This document shows positions 35,719 through 46,840 of a DNA stretch of 64,000 nt, piece after piece. This DNA is from Tritrichomonas musculus. Taxonomy: Eukaryota; Parabasalia; Tritrichomonadida; Tritrichomonadidae. A program made the position numbers and the translations under genes. Every line of letters begins with the position of its first letter. Positions within the stretch are counted from its first letter, which is position 1. A model generated the notes under the pieces. That model saw nothing but the letters and a program-made list of their open reading frames with translations, did no database searches and was not told the origin of the DNA. The stretch lies in the NCBI GenBank assembly GCA_039105265.1, contig JAPFFF010000002.1, positions 5,828,001 through 5,892,000 of the forward strand. The letters are read 5' to 3'.

Positions 35719-35792
35719 TTTTGTTTTGTTTTGTTTTGTTTTGCATGTTATTTTTTCAATTAAACTTAAATGTTTTTTTTTTTTTTTTTTTA
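35690..35792. repeat. Poly-T and (TTTTG)n microsatellite
   Basis: A run of about 25 T is followed by four or five TTTTG units and a second T run, about 100 bases before the DUF3447 gene. Confidence 0.8.
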
Positions 35793-35882
35793 AATTGAAA
35801 TCCTATATTTAAATTGACCTTTTCATTAAATATTGACCTTTGAATCTATTTTTTATTTCTAAATTTTCTTTTTAGTTTTAAC

Positions 35883-36869
35883 ATGGAATCAAAAAAACAA
35901 GAAGATAAATATTTTGAGCAAATGAAGGAGATACAAATAATTATACTTTCATATCTTGAAAATGACAATGAAACATTCTATCAAAATTTCATACAATATT
36001 ATCAAAATCAAAAAATTCAAGAAAATAAGCAACAAGTAAAAGCAATACTTTATTTACTTGAAAAAATAGCAAAACATCATCGTCGATCAAATAATTTTTT
36101 CGAAAAAATTGAAAAAATTTTAATTTTTTTAGAATCATCGATCAAACAAAGTTTCTCAAATAAGGACATTTTCAATATTTTCAAAGGAAATAAGCGTATT
36201 CTCCTTTTCCTTATTGATCAAAAAATCATCATTCCTGATTCATTTGTTGCTCGTTCAATTTCAAACGGCAAATATAAAAAAAGAAAATATCCAGAATATT
36301 TTTGTCCAGAATTCAAAGAATTTTTGAATACAAAAGTTGAACTTTTTGAAAACAATCCTGATGAATTTCAAAATTTAAGAAGAATTGGTGAAAACGAGCT
36401 TCCAATTTGCCAAATAATTAGAAAAGATTCATTAGAAGAATTTATTTCATATATTGAAAAACATAATATTTCGTTGACAACGCATTTCAAACCGTCGATT
36501 TTTGAAACAAATTCTTTTTTATTGAAAAGAGAGCCAAGTTTGATTCAATATTCAGCATTTTTTGGATCTTATCAAATTTTTAAGTATTTGATGAAAAGAA
36601 TTAATGAAGAATACATTGAAGACTCTTATGATGTGAAATATTGTAATGATGATTTATATGAAGAATACAAAGAAAATTTGATGTGGCTCTATTCAATTCA
36701 TGGAAATAATCCAATGATAATGAAAAAACTCAAAAATGAATATTATAAACCTAAAAATAATTCTTTTCTTGAATGTTACATTGAATCAATCAAATGTCAT
36801 CATTTTGATATTACAAAATCACTTGAAAAAGTGGTTACAGATGACATTTTTTCGTATTGTTTGAAATAA
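35883..36869 (+). CDS. DUF3447/ankyrin-type protein, probably truncated
   Basis: A 328-residue ATG-initiated frame paralogous to the gene at 384. Shared blocks include SLEEFISYIEKHN, PSIFETNSFLLKRE, AFFGSYQIFKYL and SIKCHHFDITKSL. The first gene continues through more residues and an ankyrin repeat. This one stops just after the CHH block, so it is probably a shortened or broken copy. Ankyrin-repeat remnants in the same orientation follow at 38866, 47308, 51908 and 52873, and may be the scattered 3' part of the same or a neighbouring gene. TCATTA about 60 bases upstream may be an initiator, though farther from the ATG than usual. Confidence 0.65.
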   Translation: MESKKQEDKYFEQMKEIQIIILSYLENDNETFYQNFIQYYQNQKIQENKQQVKAILYLLEKIAKHHRRSNNFFEKIEKILIFLESSIKQSFSNKDIFNIFKGNKRILLFLIDQKIIIPDSFVARSISNGKYKKRKYPEYFCPEFKEFLNTKVELFENNPDEFQNLRRIGENELPICQIIRKDSLEEFISYIEKHNISLTTHFKPSIFETNSFLLKREPSLIQYSAFFGSYQIFKYLMKRINEEYIEDSYDVKYCNDDLYEEYKENLMWLYSIHGNNPMIMKKLKNEYYKPKNNSFLECYIESIKCHHFDITKSLEKVVTDDIFSYCLK

Positions 36870-38865
36870 AGAAGGGGAAAAAACCGTCGACGAAGGAAAT
36901 AAATGTCGACTCTGGCTCTGTGGTTAAGATTATCTTCTGAATTTTTTTATATAAATATAACTTTTTTATATCTATCATTTGGCAGTACTTAAAAGCAGAA
37001 AAAATAAATATATGAGAAAGATTTTTATGTAAAAATGCATTTTTTTGAATGAAAAATCCCGCCAAAATTTCAAACTAAGAAAAATTAGATTTTTCTTCTT
37101 ATTTCCTACAATTAATTATAAAATCATCACGTATAATATCTTTTAAATACCACATTGATAATAATTTCTGATTATTCGGAGAAAAAAACACATATTTTGC
37201 GAAATCACAAAAAAAAGTTTAAATATCAACACAAAACATGAATCAATTCGTGTATATATGATTACGATAATTGATAATAGCTTTTTTTTGGTAAATAATG
37301 AGAAAAATAAAAAAAAAAAAAAATTATAATGTTAAAAATTTTTTAATTAAGTATAAAACATCAAATACCTGCTCTATTCTATGCTTTTACTGTATGTTTT
37401 CATCTAGGTTTACTGATTTGACCGATTATATTGATTTTTATTTTTTCTTTTCTTTGATCTTCCGATTTTCTTATTGACATTTGGATTCATCACTTTTGAA
37501 TAAATAATTAATAGCATAAGATATTTGTTTGAACCTATTTTTTCGTTTTAATTTCTTGATTAAAATCCGTCAAATTAGCGAATAATTGAATAACCTTATA
37601 ATATGGCTCCTTTGCTGTTTAATACTGACCTCAGATCTAGTTTCTTTTTGTTTTACAGCTAAGATATTGCTCTGATGTGCTTATTGATAAATAAAGAGCA
37701 CGTTTATTTTTGCGATCAATTTCTCAATTTTCAATAAATAACGATAGTTTTTTTTATTGTTTTTTATAAAAGAATGCTAAAAATAAATTTCTTTTTGATA
37801 TTTTCATTTTTTTCATATGTAATATATACTAATATTTATATCAAAATAAAGAAAAAGCTAAAACTTATTTTTTTTATTTTTTTCACATCACTGTTTATTT
37901 TTCATATCATTTTTTCAATTTTTTCTATATTAGAATTGATTTTTTTTGTTGAAAAAAATATATTTTATTTCTTATAAAAGGATAATAGTATAGACGCGTT
38001 TTAATCGACTGATGTCTATCATATAATCCAAAAATCAGCGTCGACGTCGATTTCCATTATTTGGGAAATCTTGCGACTCGATGATTTTTTTTCAAGTTTG
38101 AATAAAGAAATATCATATTTGGATTTTTTAAAACATTTATTTGTAATATCGTGACTTTTTCTTTAATATTTAGTCTGTGTCGACAGATAAATCCTTCGTC
38201 GACAGATAAATCCTTTTTCTTTACTTCAATTTTAACTTCCTTCATGTGAATTTCTTTGGTATGATTGCTGATTATTTTTATGATTTCTGCAAAAATGATT
38301 ATGAATATATTGTTGGTAATATTTTGAAAGATAAAAAGCTATTATTAACTTCTGGGACAATTTTCACATAATTATTTTTTTATAATATTTCTATTTATCC
38401 TTTTGAATGATGTTTTCAATTTTTCATTATTTTGAATAGAATTTCTATTGAATATATTAATGAAATTAAATTTATATATTTTTTAATTCGTATATTTCAT
38501 TTTTATAGATTTTAATTCAATTCAAAAAATCTTGTTTATATGAAATTCTTCATATAAATTCAAATGAAATTTTATTTGAAATTATTTAATGATATTTTTT
38601 TTTTAATAATTGCTAATGGAATTCATGTCCAATAGTTTTATCAAGTAATTTTAAACCAGTTTTATTTATGTAATTTCTTAAAAAATCCATTTATAGAATT
38701 TTATTATAATGGCATTTTTGTAATTTCAAATAAATGATTTCATGTGGTCTTCAAAGTTATTTGTGAAATAAGGTTTCAATAATTTTTTAAGAACGTTTTT
38801 TTATTATTTTTGAATGATATTTAATAATTCGCATATTTAATACCATTTATTAAACTACATTTTAT
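36870..38865. other. AT-rich region with GTCGAC motifs
   Basis: About 2 kb without a convincing gene. GTCGACGAAGGA near 36885 recurs in inverted form near 38190-38210. This hints at a worn inserted element here, but ends and target duplication could not be fixed. 38400-38860 is low-complexity DNA rich in ATTTCA/TGAAAT. Confidence 0.4.
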
Positions 38866-38958
38866 TATAATCCATTGCAAATAGCTGTTGAAAAAGGACA
38901 TTTTGAAATTTTAAAGCTTTTAATGCAATATCCAAAAATTGATGTTAATTCAATAAAC
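38866..38958 (+). pseudogene. Ankyrin-repeat remnant A
   Basis: Reads NPLQIAVEKGHFEILKLLM plus QYPKIDVNS, a standard ankyrin repeat, then runs into AT-rich sequence and a stop. It has no start codon of its own. It lies about 350 bases left of the Polinton-like element. Confidence 0.6.
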
Positions 38959-39304
38959 CAAATTTATATTATATTCATTTACTACATTTTAAAAAATATT
39001 ATATTTATTCAATTTCATTTTATCATTTTTTCATAGAATTCTAATAACTTGTTTTTATACAATTTCAAAATAAATAATAATAGAATTAAATGAAACAAAA
39101 TTTTTATTACATTTCACTTCATTTTTTATAATTTAGTTTCAATTCATTTATTTTTATTCAGTTTCATATACATTATTAAATTTAATTTTGAAAAAATTAT
39201 ATTTATGACATATCAATTCCATATATTTGAATGATATTTGCATTCAAATTCATCAATACAATTTCTAAAATTGTTTTTTAAATCATATTTATAAAAATAT
39301 TTTC

Positions 39305-39587
39305 AGTAGTGATATAGAGACGCGTCTGGGTACAAGATAAATTTCATTGTCCCACAGACCTGAAAACTCAGTCAGTTGACCAATTTTTGACAATCATTTT
39401 TGACACAATTGAATGAGTATTTCTCATCTATTTAATTATCGTTTTCATAAATTTCGATTAACTTAATAATTTATCCAAAAACTCAAGTATTGATATATAG
39501 ATGCAAACAGGAACTGGACCCACTAATGAACTTTGTTTATCTGGCTCAACCTCTGGTTTAGTCACTGATTTTAAGAAATATCAAAAT
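39305..39587. repeat. Left terminal inverted repeat of the Polinton-like element
   Basis: Matches 46841-47122 in reverse complement with only one or two differences, including the GACGCGTCTGG block near the tip and CTCTGGTTTAGTCACTGA near the inner edge. Confidence 0.85.
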
Positions 39588-39761
39588 AAATACAAATCGA
39601 AATTTTTCTCACAATCAAATGTCAAATCTTGAAAATACTGAGATTTCAAAATTAGTTGAGTTATTGAATATCTTTGAAAAGAAGCACACTTCGTTAGAAA
39701 CGTGGCTAAAAGCTGTTGGTAGCAATGAAGTAATGTTGCGCTATGAATTGATTGATTATAT

Positions 39762-42700
39762 TTGTCAAATGCAAAATATGATGGTGAAGACAATTATGAT
39801 AACATTTATTGGTTCGCTAAAGGATTATCATTACCACCACCAAAACCATTAAAAAGATATGTTGACAACCCAGAATACAAAGAAAATGAAGCAATTAGCG
39901 ATTTATTCAAAATTCAACCACAACCATTAATCAAACATTATGTAATTCCACACAATTCAAAATATAAGCAACTCCTTAATGAATTGATTAATAATCCTCC
40001 ATTATTAAGGCCACTACCACCCCAAATTATGAAACCTTTAAAACCATATGCACAAAAATTATTTGAAGGACAGAATGAACAATACATTGAATTTATTAAA
40101 CAATATGGTCATGATTTTAAAAGTAAAGATGAGGAATATTTAATTGTTAATGAACCTCATGATAGAGAACAGGCATTGCGTTTGCTTCAAAATCATAGAA
40201 AGAAATATCCTGAAGAAACCGTTAAAGTTCAAAAAACAGATGACCCAATTGTTGTATATTATTTAAATAGAATATCAACATTAGAAGACATATTCAATTA
40301 CCTCACAAATACTGTATTCAAACAAGAAAGAAAGCCATTTAAGTTAACTTTTGAATTATCAGGAATATTCGAGTTACCAGTTAATAGTAATAATGGTGAT
40401 GTCATTAGATATGAATATGACGCAAGAACAATCAATTTTTCAAATACTTGTCGAAATGAATATCTTGGAAACATTCCAATTATTATTCAATTACCCCAAG
40501 ATTTAGAAAGAGTTAAGCTATATATTGAATCAGTTTTGCATAATTACAATGTAAGTGAATCATCTGTTAAATTAACTATTGTTTCATCGATTGCATTTAA
40601 TGTTTCACGACTAGTCAAAGTCACAGGAAAGATTGAGCACTTACCAGAAGAATTTGTTAAATCAAGACTCATTATAGCAGACAATGAGGATGATAAGTTA
40701 TGCTGGTATCGTTTCTTATCAATTTGTTTAGATAAGACTCTTTTGAAACGCAAACTATTTCATAGAACATCTAAAGCAAAAATGCTTTTATGTGAAGAAC
40801 ATGGACATCCTTATACAACACATTTAACTAAAGAAGCAAAGAATATTATTGATAACTTTAATGGAACTTCAGTTGAAGAAATGAAAGAATCAGCTAAAAA
40901 GCATAAGATTAATGTAAACATTTATGAATACTTCAAAGAATCAAAAACATATGGACTTTCAGAGCAATGGTTCTTTGATGAATCATTCACAACATATAGT
41001 GCGTTATTATTCTCTAAAGCAAGAGTTATTCATATAATGTACATACTTGATGCTGAAAAACTAACAAATATCATGATTTGTCCAAAATGTCGGTCTTTAG
41101 CAATCAGGAATGAAAACAGACATGCTAAACAAAGAATGGAACAACATGTTGAAAAATGTGATGGGAAATTTAAGAAGAATTATATAGCAGAGAAAGTGTC
41201 TTTACCATATTGCCCGCATATATTAGATAATCCTGTTTATGAATACTGTTTGGCTAATAATCTTGAATTCAAACCACAACAATTATATATGACTTATGAT
41301 TTCGAAACAATGGAGCAAATTGTCAACGAATCTATAACAAAGGCTACAACAATAAATTCAAGATTAATTCCTTTATCTGTTAGCTGTTGTATTAAATCAT
41401 TAAAAGGCTTAAATACAAAGCATTTCGATGCAAGAGACACTAATTTCATTCCAAAATGGATTGATTTTATGTTTAAACAATCCAAAACAATTGTTGAAGA
41501 TAAATACGAATCCTATAGAGAGATGTTACATATCGAATCAAATGAACAAATTAATGAAATTGTTAAAGATATCAAAACAGTTACTGTATTTGGATTTAAT
41601 TCATCACGATTTGATTCAAATTTGTTTAAAGAATACTTCAATCATTCTCACTGGAGCGTTAACAACAATTCAATGATTGGTACAGCAACATCTTTGAAAC
41701 AATTCATCTTGACATCAAATAAAACAAATACACAACTGAGATTCATTGATGCGCAAGCTTTTGTTGCTGGTGGAACTTTAAAACAATTTGGTAAAGACTT
41801 TGGCGGAATTGATAATAGCAATAAAGGAGTGTTTCCATATGAAGCAATTAATAGTGATAACTTCAATGAAGTATTATCTAAATCAGAACCGTTTAAACAT
41901 GAAGATTTCTATTCATCTCTTACTCAAAAGAATCTAATTTCTCGTGAAGAATATGAAGCTTATTTAGAAGATACGAAGCGATTCAAAAATAGATGGGATT
42001 ATTTGTTGAGTTACAATGATAATGATGTTGAGATGATGATTAAACCCATTGACAATTTGATTAAATTGAATGCTGAATTCAATGTTGATTTGATATCTAA
42101 TTTATCACTTTCAAAGAATGCTGCATGTATCAAATATGCTTTGGCTTACAAAGATTTCAATCCAAATACTGATTATGATGTTACCAATCATTCCAATACT
42201 TTCAAACCAACACGTAGGTGGTGGGAATATAAATGTCATTGTTATTATATTCAAGATGAGAAATTTGATAAGCAGAATCCTAAATTACCACAAAGAAATC
42301 TTGAGAAATGTGTCAATGTCGATGATTTTGATGAATTTATGAAATTATACGGTAATCCAGAAACAGGAAAATGCCATCTTTGCGGAGAGCATTTCACAGA
42401 CTCTAATAAGCCAACTCTTGATAGAATTAATAATGATTTAGGACATGAATTAAGTAATTGTAAATTAGCATGCTCTTCATGCAATAGTTTAAGAAGTTAC
42501 AAAGATGATAAGATTACTCGTTTACGAATTCAATTAAAGAAATACTGTAAATTGAATCAATTACCCACAACATTAACTAATGAAAAAGAATATTATGATT
42601 TACGTGAAGGGATTACTGGTGGATTATCAATGGTTATGCATCGATTGAATTTACGAGGAATTACTAAAATTAATAGATTCAAGTATAATGACGAATCTAA

Positions 42701-44231
42701 TAAAGTAATTTCTTATGATACAGATAATGTGATGTCTCATGTTGTTGGTGTCGATTTCAATTCATTATATCCATCTTCATTCTCTTCAACTTATCATGAA
42801 TTTAACCTTTATCATGGGGGAATTATGTATATGCCAGGTTCTTTAATTGCACGTTATGAATGCTATAATGACAATGGAGTACGAAATGATAAAGTTTATA
42901 GAATATGTATGGATAAGATTATTAAAGGAAAGGAACAAGCTAAAATGTTCAAGAAAGGACAGAAACCAAAAAGTGTCTTCAGGGCGAAAGTTATATTAGA
43001 ATGCCCTAAATCTAAGATAAATGACTTAATTAATTTCCCACCAGTCTTCAGGAATTTTGAAATCAAAAATGATGAAGAAACAATAGGTTCATTCATGTAT
43101 AACTATGGGAAGAAGAATAAGATGAATTCTATTGATAAAACTGATAGAAAATTAACTATGGCTCTTGATACAATGGGGTTATTCTTTTCATTCAATTGCT
43201 ATTTATTATGGTTCTTACTCGACTTAGGACTAGAAATTGTTGATATACAAAACTTAACTGAATATGAAGCTAATACAGCATTTAAACCATTTGTTGAAGA
43301 ATTCATGCACGCAAGACAAGATATAATTGCAGGAGTTAAAAATGGAAATGAGAAATTTTATAAAATTAGTATGAATGGTTCGTATGGATATGATGGTATG
43401 AATACTGAAAAGTATAGTAAAGTAAAGATTTGTGATAAAGATAAAGCTTATCAATCAATTATATTAGATACTTACATAAATGGAAGTAAAATTGCTGATG
43501 ATTCATATTTGATTCAATCTAATCCGAAATCTTATAGATGTAAAACGTGTTTACAAGAAGCTTTCTTTACATTAGATAATGCTAAATTCTGGTACTTAAT
43601 TTTCATTTACAAATTTATGTACAAATGCTTAGATGTTAATAAATTCCATTTAACATCTGCTGACACTGATTCAGCTTATTTTGCGGTTGCTGGAGACATG
43701 AATGCTCCAATTGACCAAGTTTTTGATTATATAATCAAAGATAGAAAGTTCTATGATGAAAATATATACAAATTCATGCCAGACCCAAAACTTAAATCTG
43801 TTTATGGCTCTATAGAGACTCGAATCGCTTCGATTCGCGACGAAAAGAAGTTGCTGGGATGTTGCGTTGAGAAATATGGAATGAATCAAATTGCATTATG
43901 TCCTAAATGCTATACAATTTGGAACGGTTGTAACAACCCTGAGGACCCTTTGGGTTCAAATAATGATGGTGTTACTAAGTCTCTCAAAATCAAAGGTGTC
44001 TCATTGAAAACTAATAAACTAACTTCAAATGATTACAAAGATATTTTAGAGAATGAATCCATTAAATCTGGTAAGAACATTAATCTTCAAGTTAAAAACA
44101 ATATTATGTCGAAGATTACTATTAATAAGAATGCTTTAACTGGATTTCACAATAAAATGATTGTTTTACCAAATCAATCTTGCTTACCATTTATTAAAGG
44201 ATTAACTGCAAAAGATTATTACGTTATTTAA
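39762..44231 (+). CDS. Family-B DNA polymerase of the Polinton-like element
   Basis: An open frame of 1489 codons. The exonuclease motifs are DFET (about residue 513), FNSSRFDS (about 613-620) and YNDND (about 750). The polymerase motifs are DFNSLYPSS (about 997), KISMNGSYG (about 1201) and ADTDSAYF (about 1300). Upstream is a Cys/His-rich patch (CPKC...H...C, about 441-468) resembling a zinc ribbon. Between the exonuclease and palm, at about 869-913, sits an HNH-like module: CHLCG, LDRINNDLGH, N..L.CSSCN. Family-B polymerases with these features, in elements with inverted ends, are usually protein-primed; that mode is inferred. Its role would be self-synthesis of the element. Codon use is AT-rich like the rest of the window. 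Confidence 0.9.
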   Translation: MSNAKYDGEDNYDNIYWFAKGLSLPPPKPLKRYVDNPEYKENEAISDLFKIQPQPLIKHYVIPHNSKYKQLLNELINNPPLLRPLPPQIMKPLKPYAQKLFEGQNEQYIEFIKQYGHDFKSKDEEYLIVNEPHDREQALRLLQNHRKKYPEETVKVQKTDDPIVVYYLNRISTLEDIFNYLTNTVFKQERKPFKLTFELSGIFELPVNSNNGDVIRYEYDARTINFSNTCRNEYLGNIPIIIQLPQDLERVKLYIESVLHNYNVSESSVKLTIVSSIAFNVSRLVKVTGKIEHLPEEFVKSRLIIADNEDDKLCWYRFLSICLDKTLLKRKLFHRTSKAKMLLCEEHGHPYTTHLTKEAKNIIDNFNGTSVEEMKESAKKHKINVNIYEYFKESKTYGLSEQWFFDESFTTYSALLFSKARVIHIMYILDAEKLTNIMICPKCRSLAIRNENRHAKQRMEQHVEKCDGKFKKNYIAEKVSLPYCPHILDNPVYEYCLANNLEFKPQQLYMTYDFETMEQIVNESITKATTINSRLIPLSVSCCIKSLKGLNTKHFDARDTNFIPKWIDFMFKQSKTIVEDKYESYREMLHIESNEQINEIVKDIKTVTVFGFNSSRFDSNLFKEYFNHSHWSVNNNSMIGTATSLKQFILTSNKTNTQLRFIDAQAFVAGGTLKQFGKDFGGIDNSNKGVFPYEAINSDNFNEVLSKSEPFKHEDFYSSLTQKNLISREEYEAYLEDTKRFKNRWDYLLSYNDNDVEMMIKPIDNLIKLNAEFNVDLISNLSLSKNAACIKYALAYKDFNPNTDYDVTNHSNTFKPTRRWWEYKCHCYYIQDEKFDKQNPKLPQRNLEKCVNVDDFDEFMKLYGNPETGKCHLCGEHFTDSNKPTLDRINNDLGHELSNCKLACSSCNSLRSYKDDKITRLRIQLKKYCKLNQLPTTLTNEKEYYDLREGITGGLSMVMHRLNLRGITKINRFKYNDESNKVISYDTDNVMSHVVGVDFNSLYPSSFSSTYHEFNLYHGGIMYMPGSLIARYECYNDNGVRNDKVYRICMDKIIKGKEQAKMFKKGQKPKSVFRAKVILECPKSKINDLINFPPVFRNFEIKNDEETIGSFMYNYGKKNKMNSIDKTDRKLTMALDTMGLFFSFNCYLLWFLLDLGLEIVDIQNLTEYEANTAFKPFVEEFMHARQDIIAGVKNGNEKFYKISMNGSYGYDGMNTEKYSKVKICDKDKAYQSIILDTYINGSKIADDSYLIQSNPKSYRCKTCLQEAFFTLDNAKFWYLIFIYKFMYKCLDVNKFHLTSADTDSAYFAVAGDMNAPIDQVFDYIIKDRKFYDENIYKFMPDPKLKSVYGSIETRIASIRDEKKLLGCCVEKYGMNQIALCPKCYTIWNGCNNPEDPLGSNNDGVTKSLKIKGVSLKTNKLTSNDYKDILENESIKSGKNINLQVKNNIMSKITINKNALTGFHNKMIVLPNQSCLPFIKGLTAKDYYVI

Positions 44232-44343
44232 ATGTACTTTAGAGATAACTTATTAGATTCTACGACCTAAATTTCATTAAAAATCTGGAAAATCTGAAAA
44301 ATTTGGAAAATTTGTAATTGAATAGAATCATTTGAATGAACTC

Positions 44344-45673
44344 AGTAGTATATACGAGTCGGTTTCCGTTGGGGCCACGCTACGCTTAAGCCCACACGTC
44401 AACACGAACTCGTGATAAAAATAAAAAATAAAAATGATAAAAATAAAAAATAAAAATGATAAAAATAAAAATAAAAAAATAAAAAAAAAATAAAAAAAAT
44501 TTTTTCTTCAACTTGTTTTTTTCTTGAAGTACTACTAGGGACCTAAACAACTACCTCGGGTCCCCACTACTACTAGGGACCTAAACAACTACCTCGGGTC
44601 CCCACTACTTGTTTTTTTTTCTTGAAGTACTACTAGGGACCTAAACAACTACCTCGGGTCCCCACTACTTGTTTTTTCTTGAAGTACTACTAGGGACCTA
44701 AACAACTACTAGGGACCTAAACAACTACTAGGGACCTAAACAACTACCTCGGGTCCCCACTACTTGTTGTTTCTTGAAGTACTACTAGGGACCTAAACAA
44801 CTACCTCGGGTCCCCACTACTACTAGGGACCTAAACAACTACCTCGGGTCCCCACTACTACTAGGGACCTAAACAACTACCTCGGGTCCCCACTACTTGT
44901 TGTTTCTTGAAGTACTACTACTGAAATGGCACAGGTACCAGCCCCGAGAATCTCGTACCTATTTCTTCATATATATAGCATCGAAACAAATCATAGAACA
45001 GGTATCACAATCTAACTCAATATTGAGTTAGATTGTACTTCAAGAAACAACAAGTAGTGGGGACCTATTTCTTGAGTTAGTCCTGTGCCATTTCAGTAGT
45101 AGTACTTCAAGAAACAACAAGTAGTGGGGACCCGAGGTAGTTGTTTAGGTCCCTAGTAGTAGTGGGGACCCGAGGTAGTTGTTTAGGTCCCTAGTAGTAG
45201 TGGGGACCCGAGGTAGTTGTTTAGGTCCCTAGTAGTACTTCAAGAAACAACAAGTAGTGGGGACCCGAGGTAGTTGTTTAGGTCCCTAGTAGTTGTTTAG
45301 GTCCCTAGTAGTTGTTTAGGTCCCTAGTAGTACTTCAAGAAAAAACAAGTAGTGGGGACCCGAGGTAGTTGTTTAGGTCCCTAGTAGTACTTCAAGAAAA
45401 AAAAACAAGTAGTGGGGACCCGAGGTAGTTGTTTAGGTCCCTAGTAGTAGTGGGGACCCGAGGTAGTTGTTTAGGTCCCTAGTAGTACTTCAAGAAAAAA
45501 ACAAGTTGAAGAAAAAATTTTTTTTATTTTTTTTTTATTTTTTTATTTTTATTTTTATCATTTTTATTTTTTATTTTTATCATTTTTATTTTTTATTTTT
45601 ATCACGAGTTCGTGTTGACGTGTGGGCTTAAGCGTAGCGTGGCCCCAACGGAAACCGACTCGTATATACTACT
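44344..45673. mobile_element. Nested 1.33-kb palindromic insert with Polinton-type tips
   Basis: Its tips, AGTAGTATATACGAG, resemble those of the host element. The 5-bp word AACTC flanks both ends (44339-44343, 45674-45678). The arms are near-perfect complements for about 590 bases, running to a short unique centre around 44940-45090. Each arm holds seven copies of a block of about 40 bases containing AGGGACCTAAACAACTACC and CGGGTCCCC, itself partly self-complementary and bounded by ACTACT. No coding capacity. It looks like a non-autonomous relative that inserted into the larger element after that element was formed. Confidence 0.75.
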
Positions 45674-45894
45674 AACTCATAGAATTTCCCCAACTTTTCC
45701 AACTTTTCCGATTTTCCAGAAAGTTGGAACTTTCCCGGCTTTGCAGTGAATTAATATTCAATTAATTCCCGATTTTTCAGATTTATTCATTCTCCTACTT
45801 TTCCTGCTTCGTTGTGGATTAATCTTCGATTAATTCCCGACTTTTGGAGTATATTTCTGGGTCTATGGGAATTCCCGTAGACCGAAAATATTGT

Positions 45895-46377
45895 TTAAAT
45901 TATAGATTTAACAGCATCTTGTAAAATTATTGAAAGTTTATATATATCATCAATGTTATTCTGAATTTTCTCATTAAGCTCAGCATTCATTATATTAGAG
46001 TTATAACATATTTTTATAAAAGTATTTGCATAATTAAGTAATATATCATTAATATCTTTAACATTATATAATTTAGTTGATTGATTAATATTAAGAGAAA
46101 CTTTATTCATTCTTTCGTCAAATTCTTGTTTCTTCTTCCTTCGATACTCTCTCATGTATTCATTTCTGTTTTTTGTTATTTTAGGTGAATCAGTTGATGA
46201 AACTTGTGACTCCGTAGATTTTTCATATGAATCGCTTTTAGCATCAGGTGATAAACAAGACTCTGTAGAGCCAAATACTTGTTGATTAAATTTAGCTTGT
46301 TCTTCAGGTTGCATAGAAATTGCTGACTCATTATTATGTTTAAGCTTATTGAAGAAATTGGATATTCTTTCAGTCAT
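45895..46377 (-). CDS. Small protein 1 of the Polinton-like element (unknown)
   Basis: A 160-residue ATG-initiated frame. Its Ser/Glu-rich N-terminal half is followed by a strongly basic stretch at about 72-85 (EYMREYRRKKKQEFDERM) like a nucleic-acid-binding helix. A C-terminal region is rich in Asn/Ile/Leu and probably helical. It converges on the polymerase gene across the nested insert. No known family was recognised; a role in DNA binding or replication priming is only a guess. Confidence 0.6.
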   Translation of the reverse strand: MTERISNFFNKLKHNNESAISMQPEEQAKFNQQVFGSTESCLSPDAKSDSYEKSTESQVSSTDSPKITKNRNEYMREYRRKKKQEFDERMNKVSLNINQSTKLYNVKDINDILLNYANTFIKICYNSNIMNAELNEKIQNNIDDIYKLSIILQDAVKSII

Positions 46378-46515
46378 CTTTTCATTTACGAAAATTACGA
46401 AATTATGTTACAAAAATATTACGAATTGTTATGAATAGTGTAATGAACATTATGAACATTGTAATAAACTAGTTACGAACTATTAAATTCAAAAATTATT
46501 AAACAATTTTAAATC

Positions 46516-46797
46516 TTATTGAGGTGCTGATGATGAAATGTAGTCAATTACTTCTTTCAATTTATTATTAGTTTTTGCATAATAATAGTCTTTCATAAGA
46601 ATCAATTTCTTCCCTCGTGTAGTAAATCTATAACCTTCAATTGGAAATCTAATATTCAATTCTTTAGGTTTAAAGCTTTGAACTGTTTCATTATTATTAA
46701 TTAATTTGCGAAGAACTTTCAAATCATTATCTTCAACCAATTTTGCAATAATTTTCAAAAGTAATTCTTTATCAGAAATATCAAGAACGTTTGACAT
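46516..46797 (-). CDS. Small protein 2 of the Polinton-like element (unknown)
   Basis: A 93-residue ATG-initiated frame starting 43 bases inside the right terminal repeat. The N-terminal half is probably helical (DISDKELLLKIIAKLVEDND). The middle is basic and strand-like (PIEGYRFTTRGKKLILMKDY), ending ISSSAPQ. It lies upstream of, and on the same strand as, small protein 1, 138 bases apart, suggesting coordinated expression. Family unknown. Confidence 0.55.
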   Translation of the reverse strand: MSNVLDISDKELLLKIIAKLVEDNDLKVLRKLINNNETVQSFKPKELNIRFPIEGYRFTTRGKKLILMKDYYYAKTNNKLKEVIDYISSSAPQ

Positions 46798-46840
46798 TTA
46801 ATAATTGAAAAAATATTTTATGTTAATTATTTTGATTTAA

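Noticed and set aside
37774-37977. 67-codon plus-strand Phe/Ile-rich frame
   Set aside because: Low-complexity poly-T translation, no family.
36885-38215. Possible inserted element with inverted GTCGACGAAGGA motifs
   Set aside because: Only short motif matches; ends and target duplication could not be defined.
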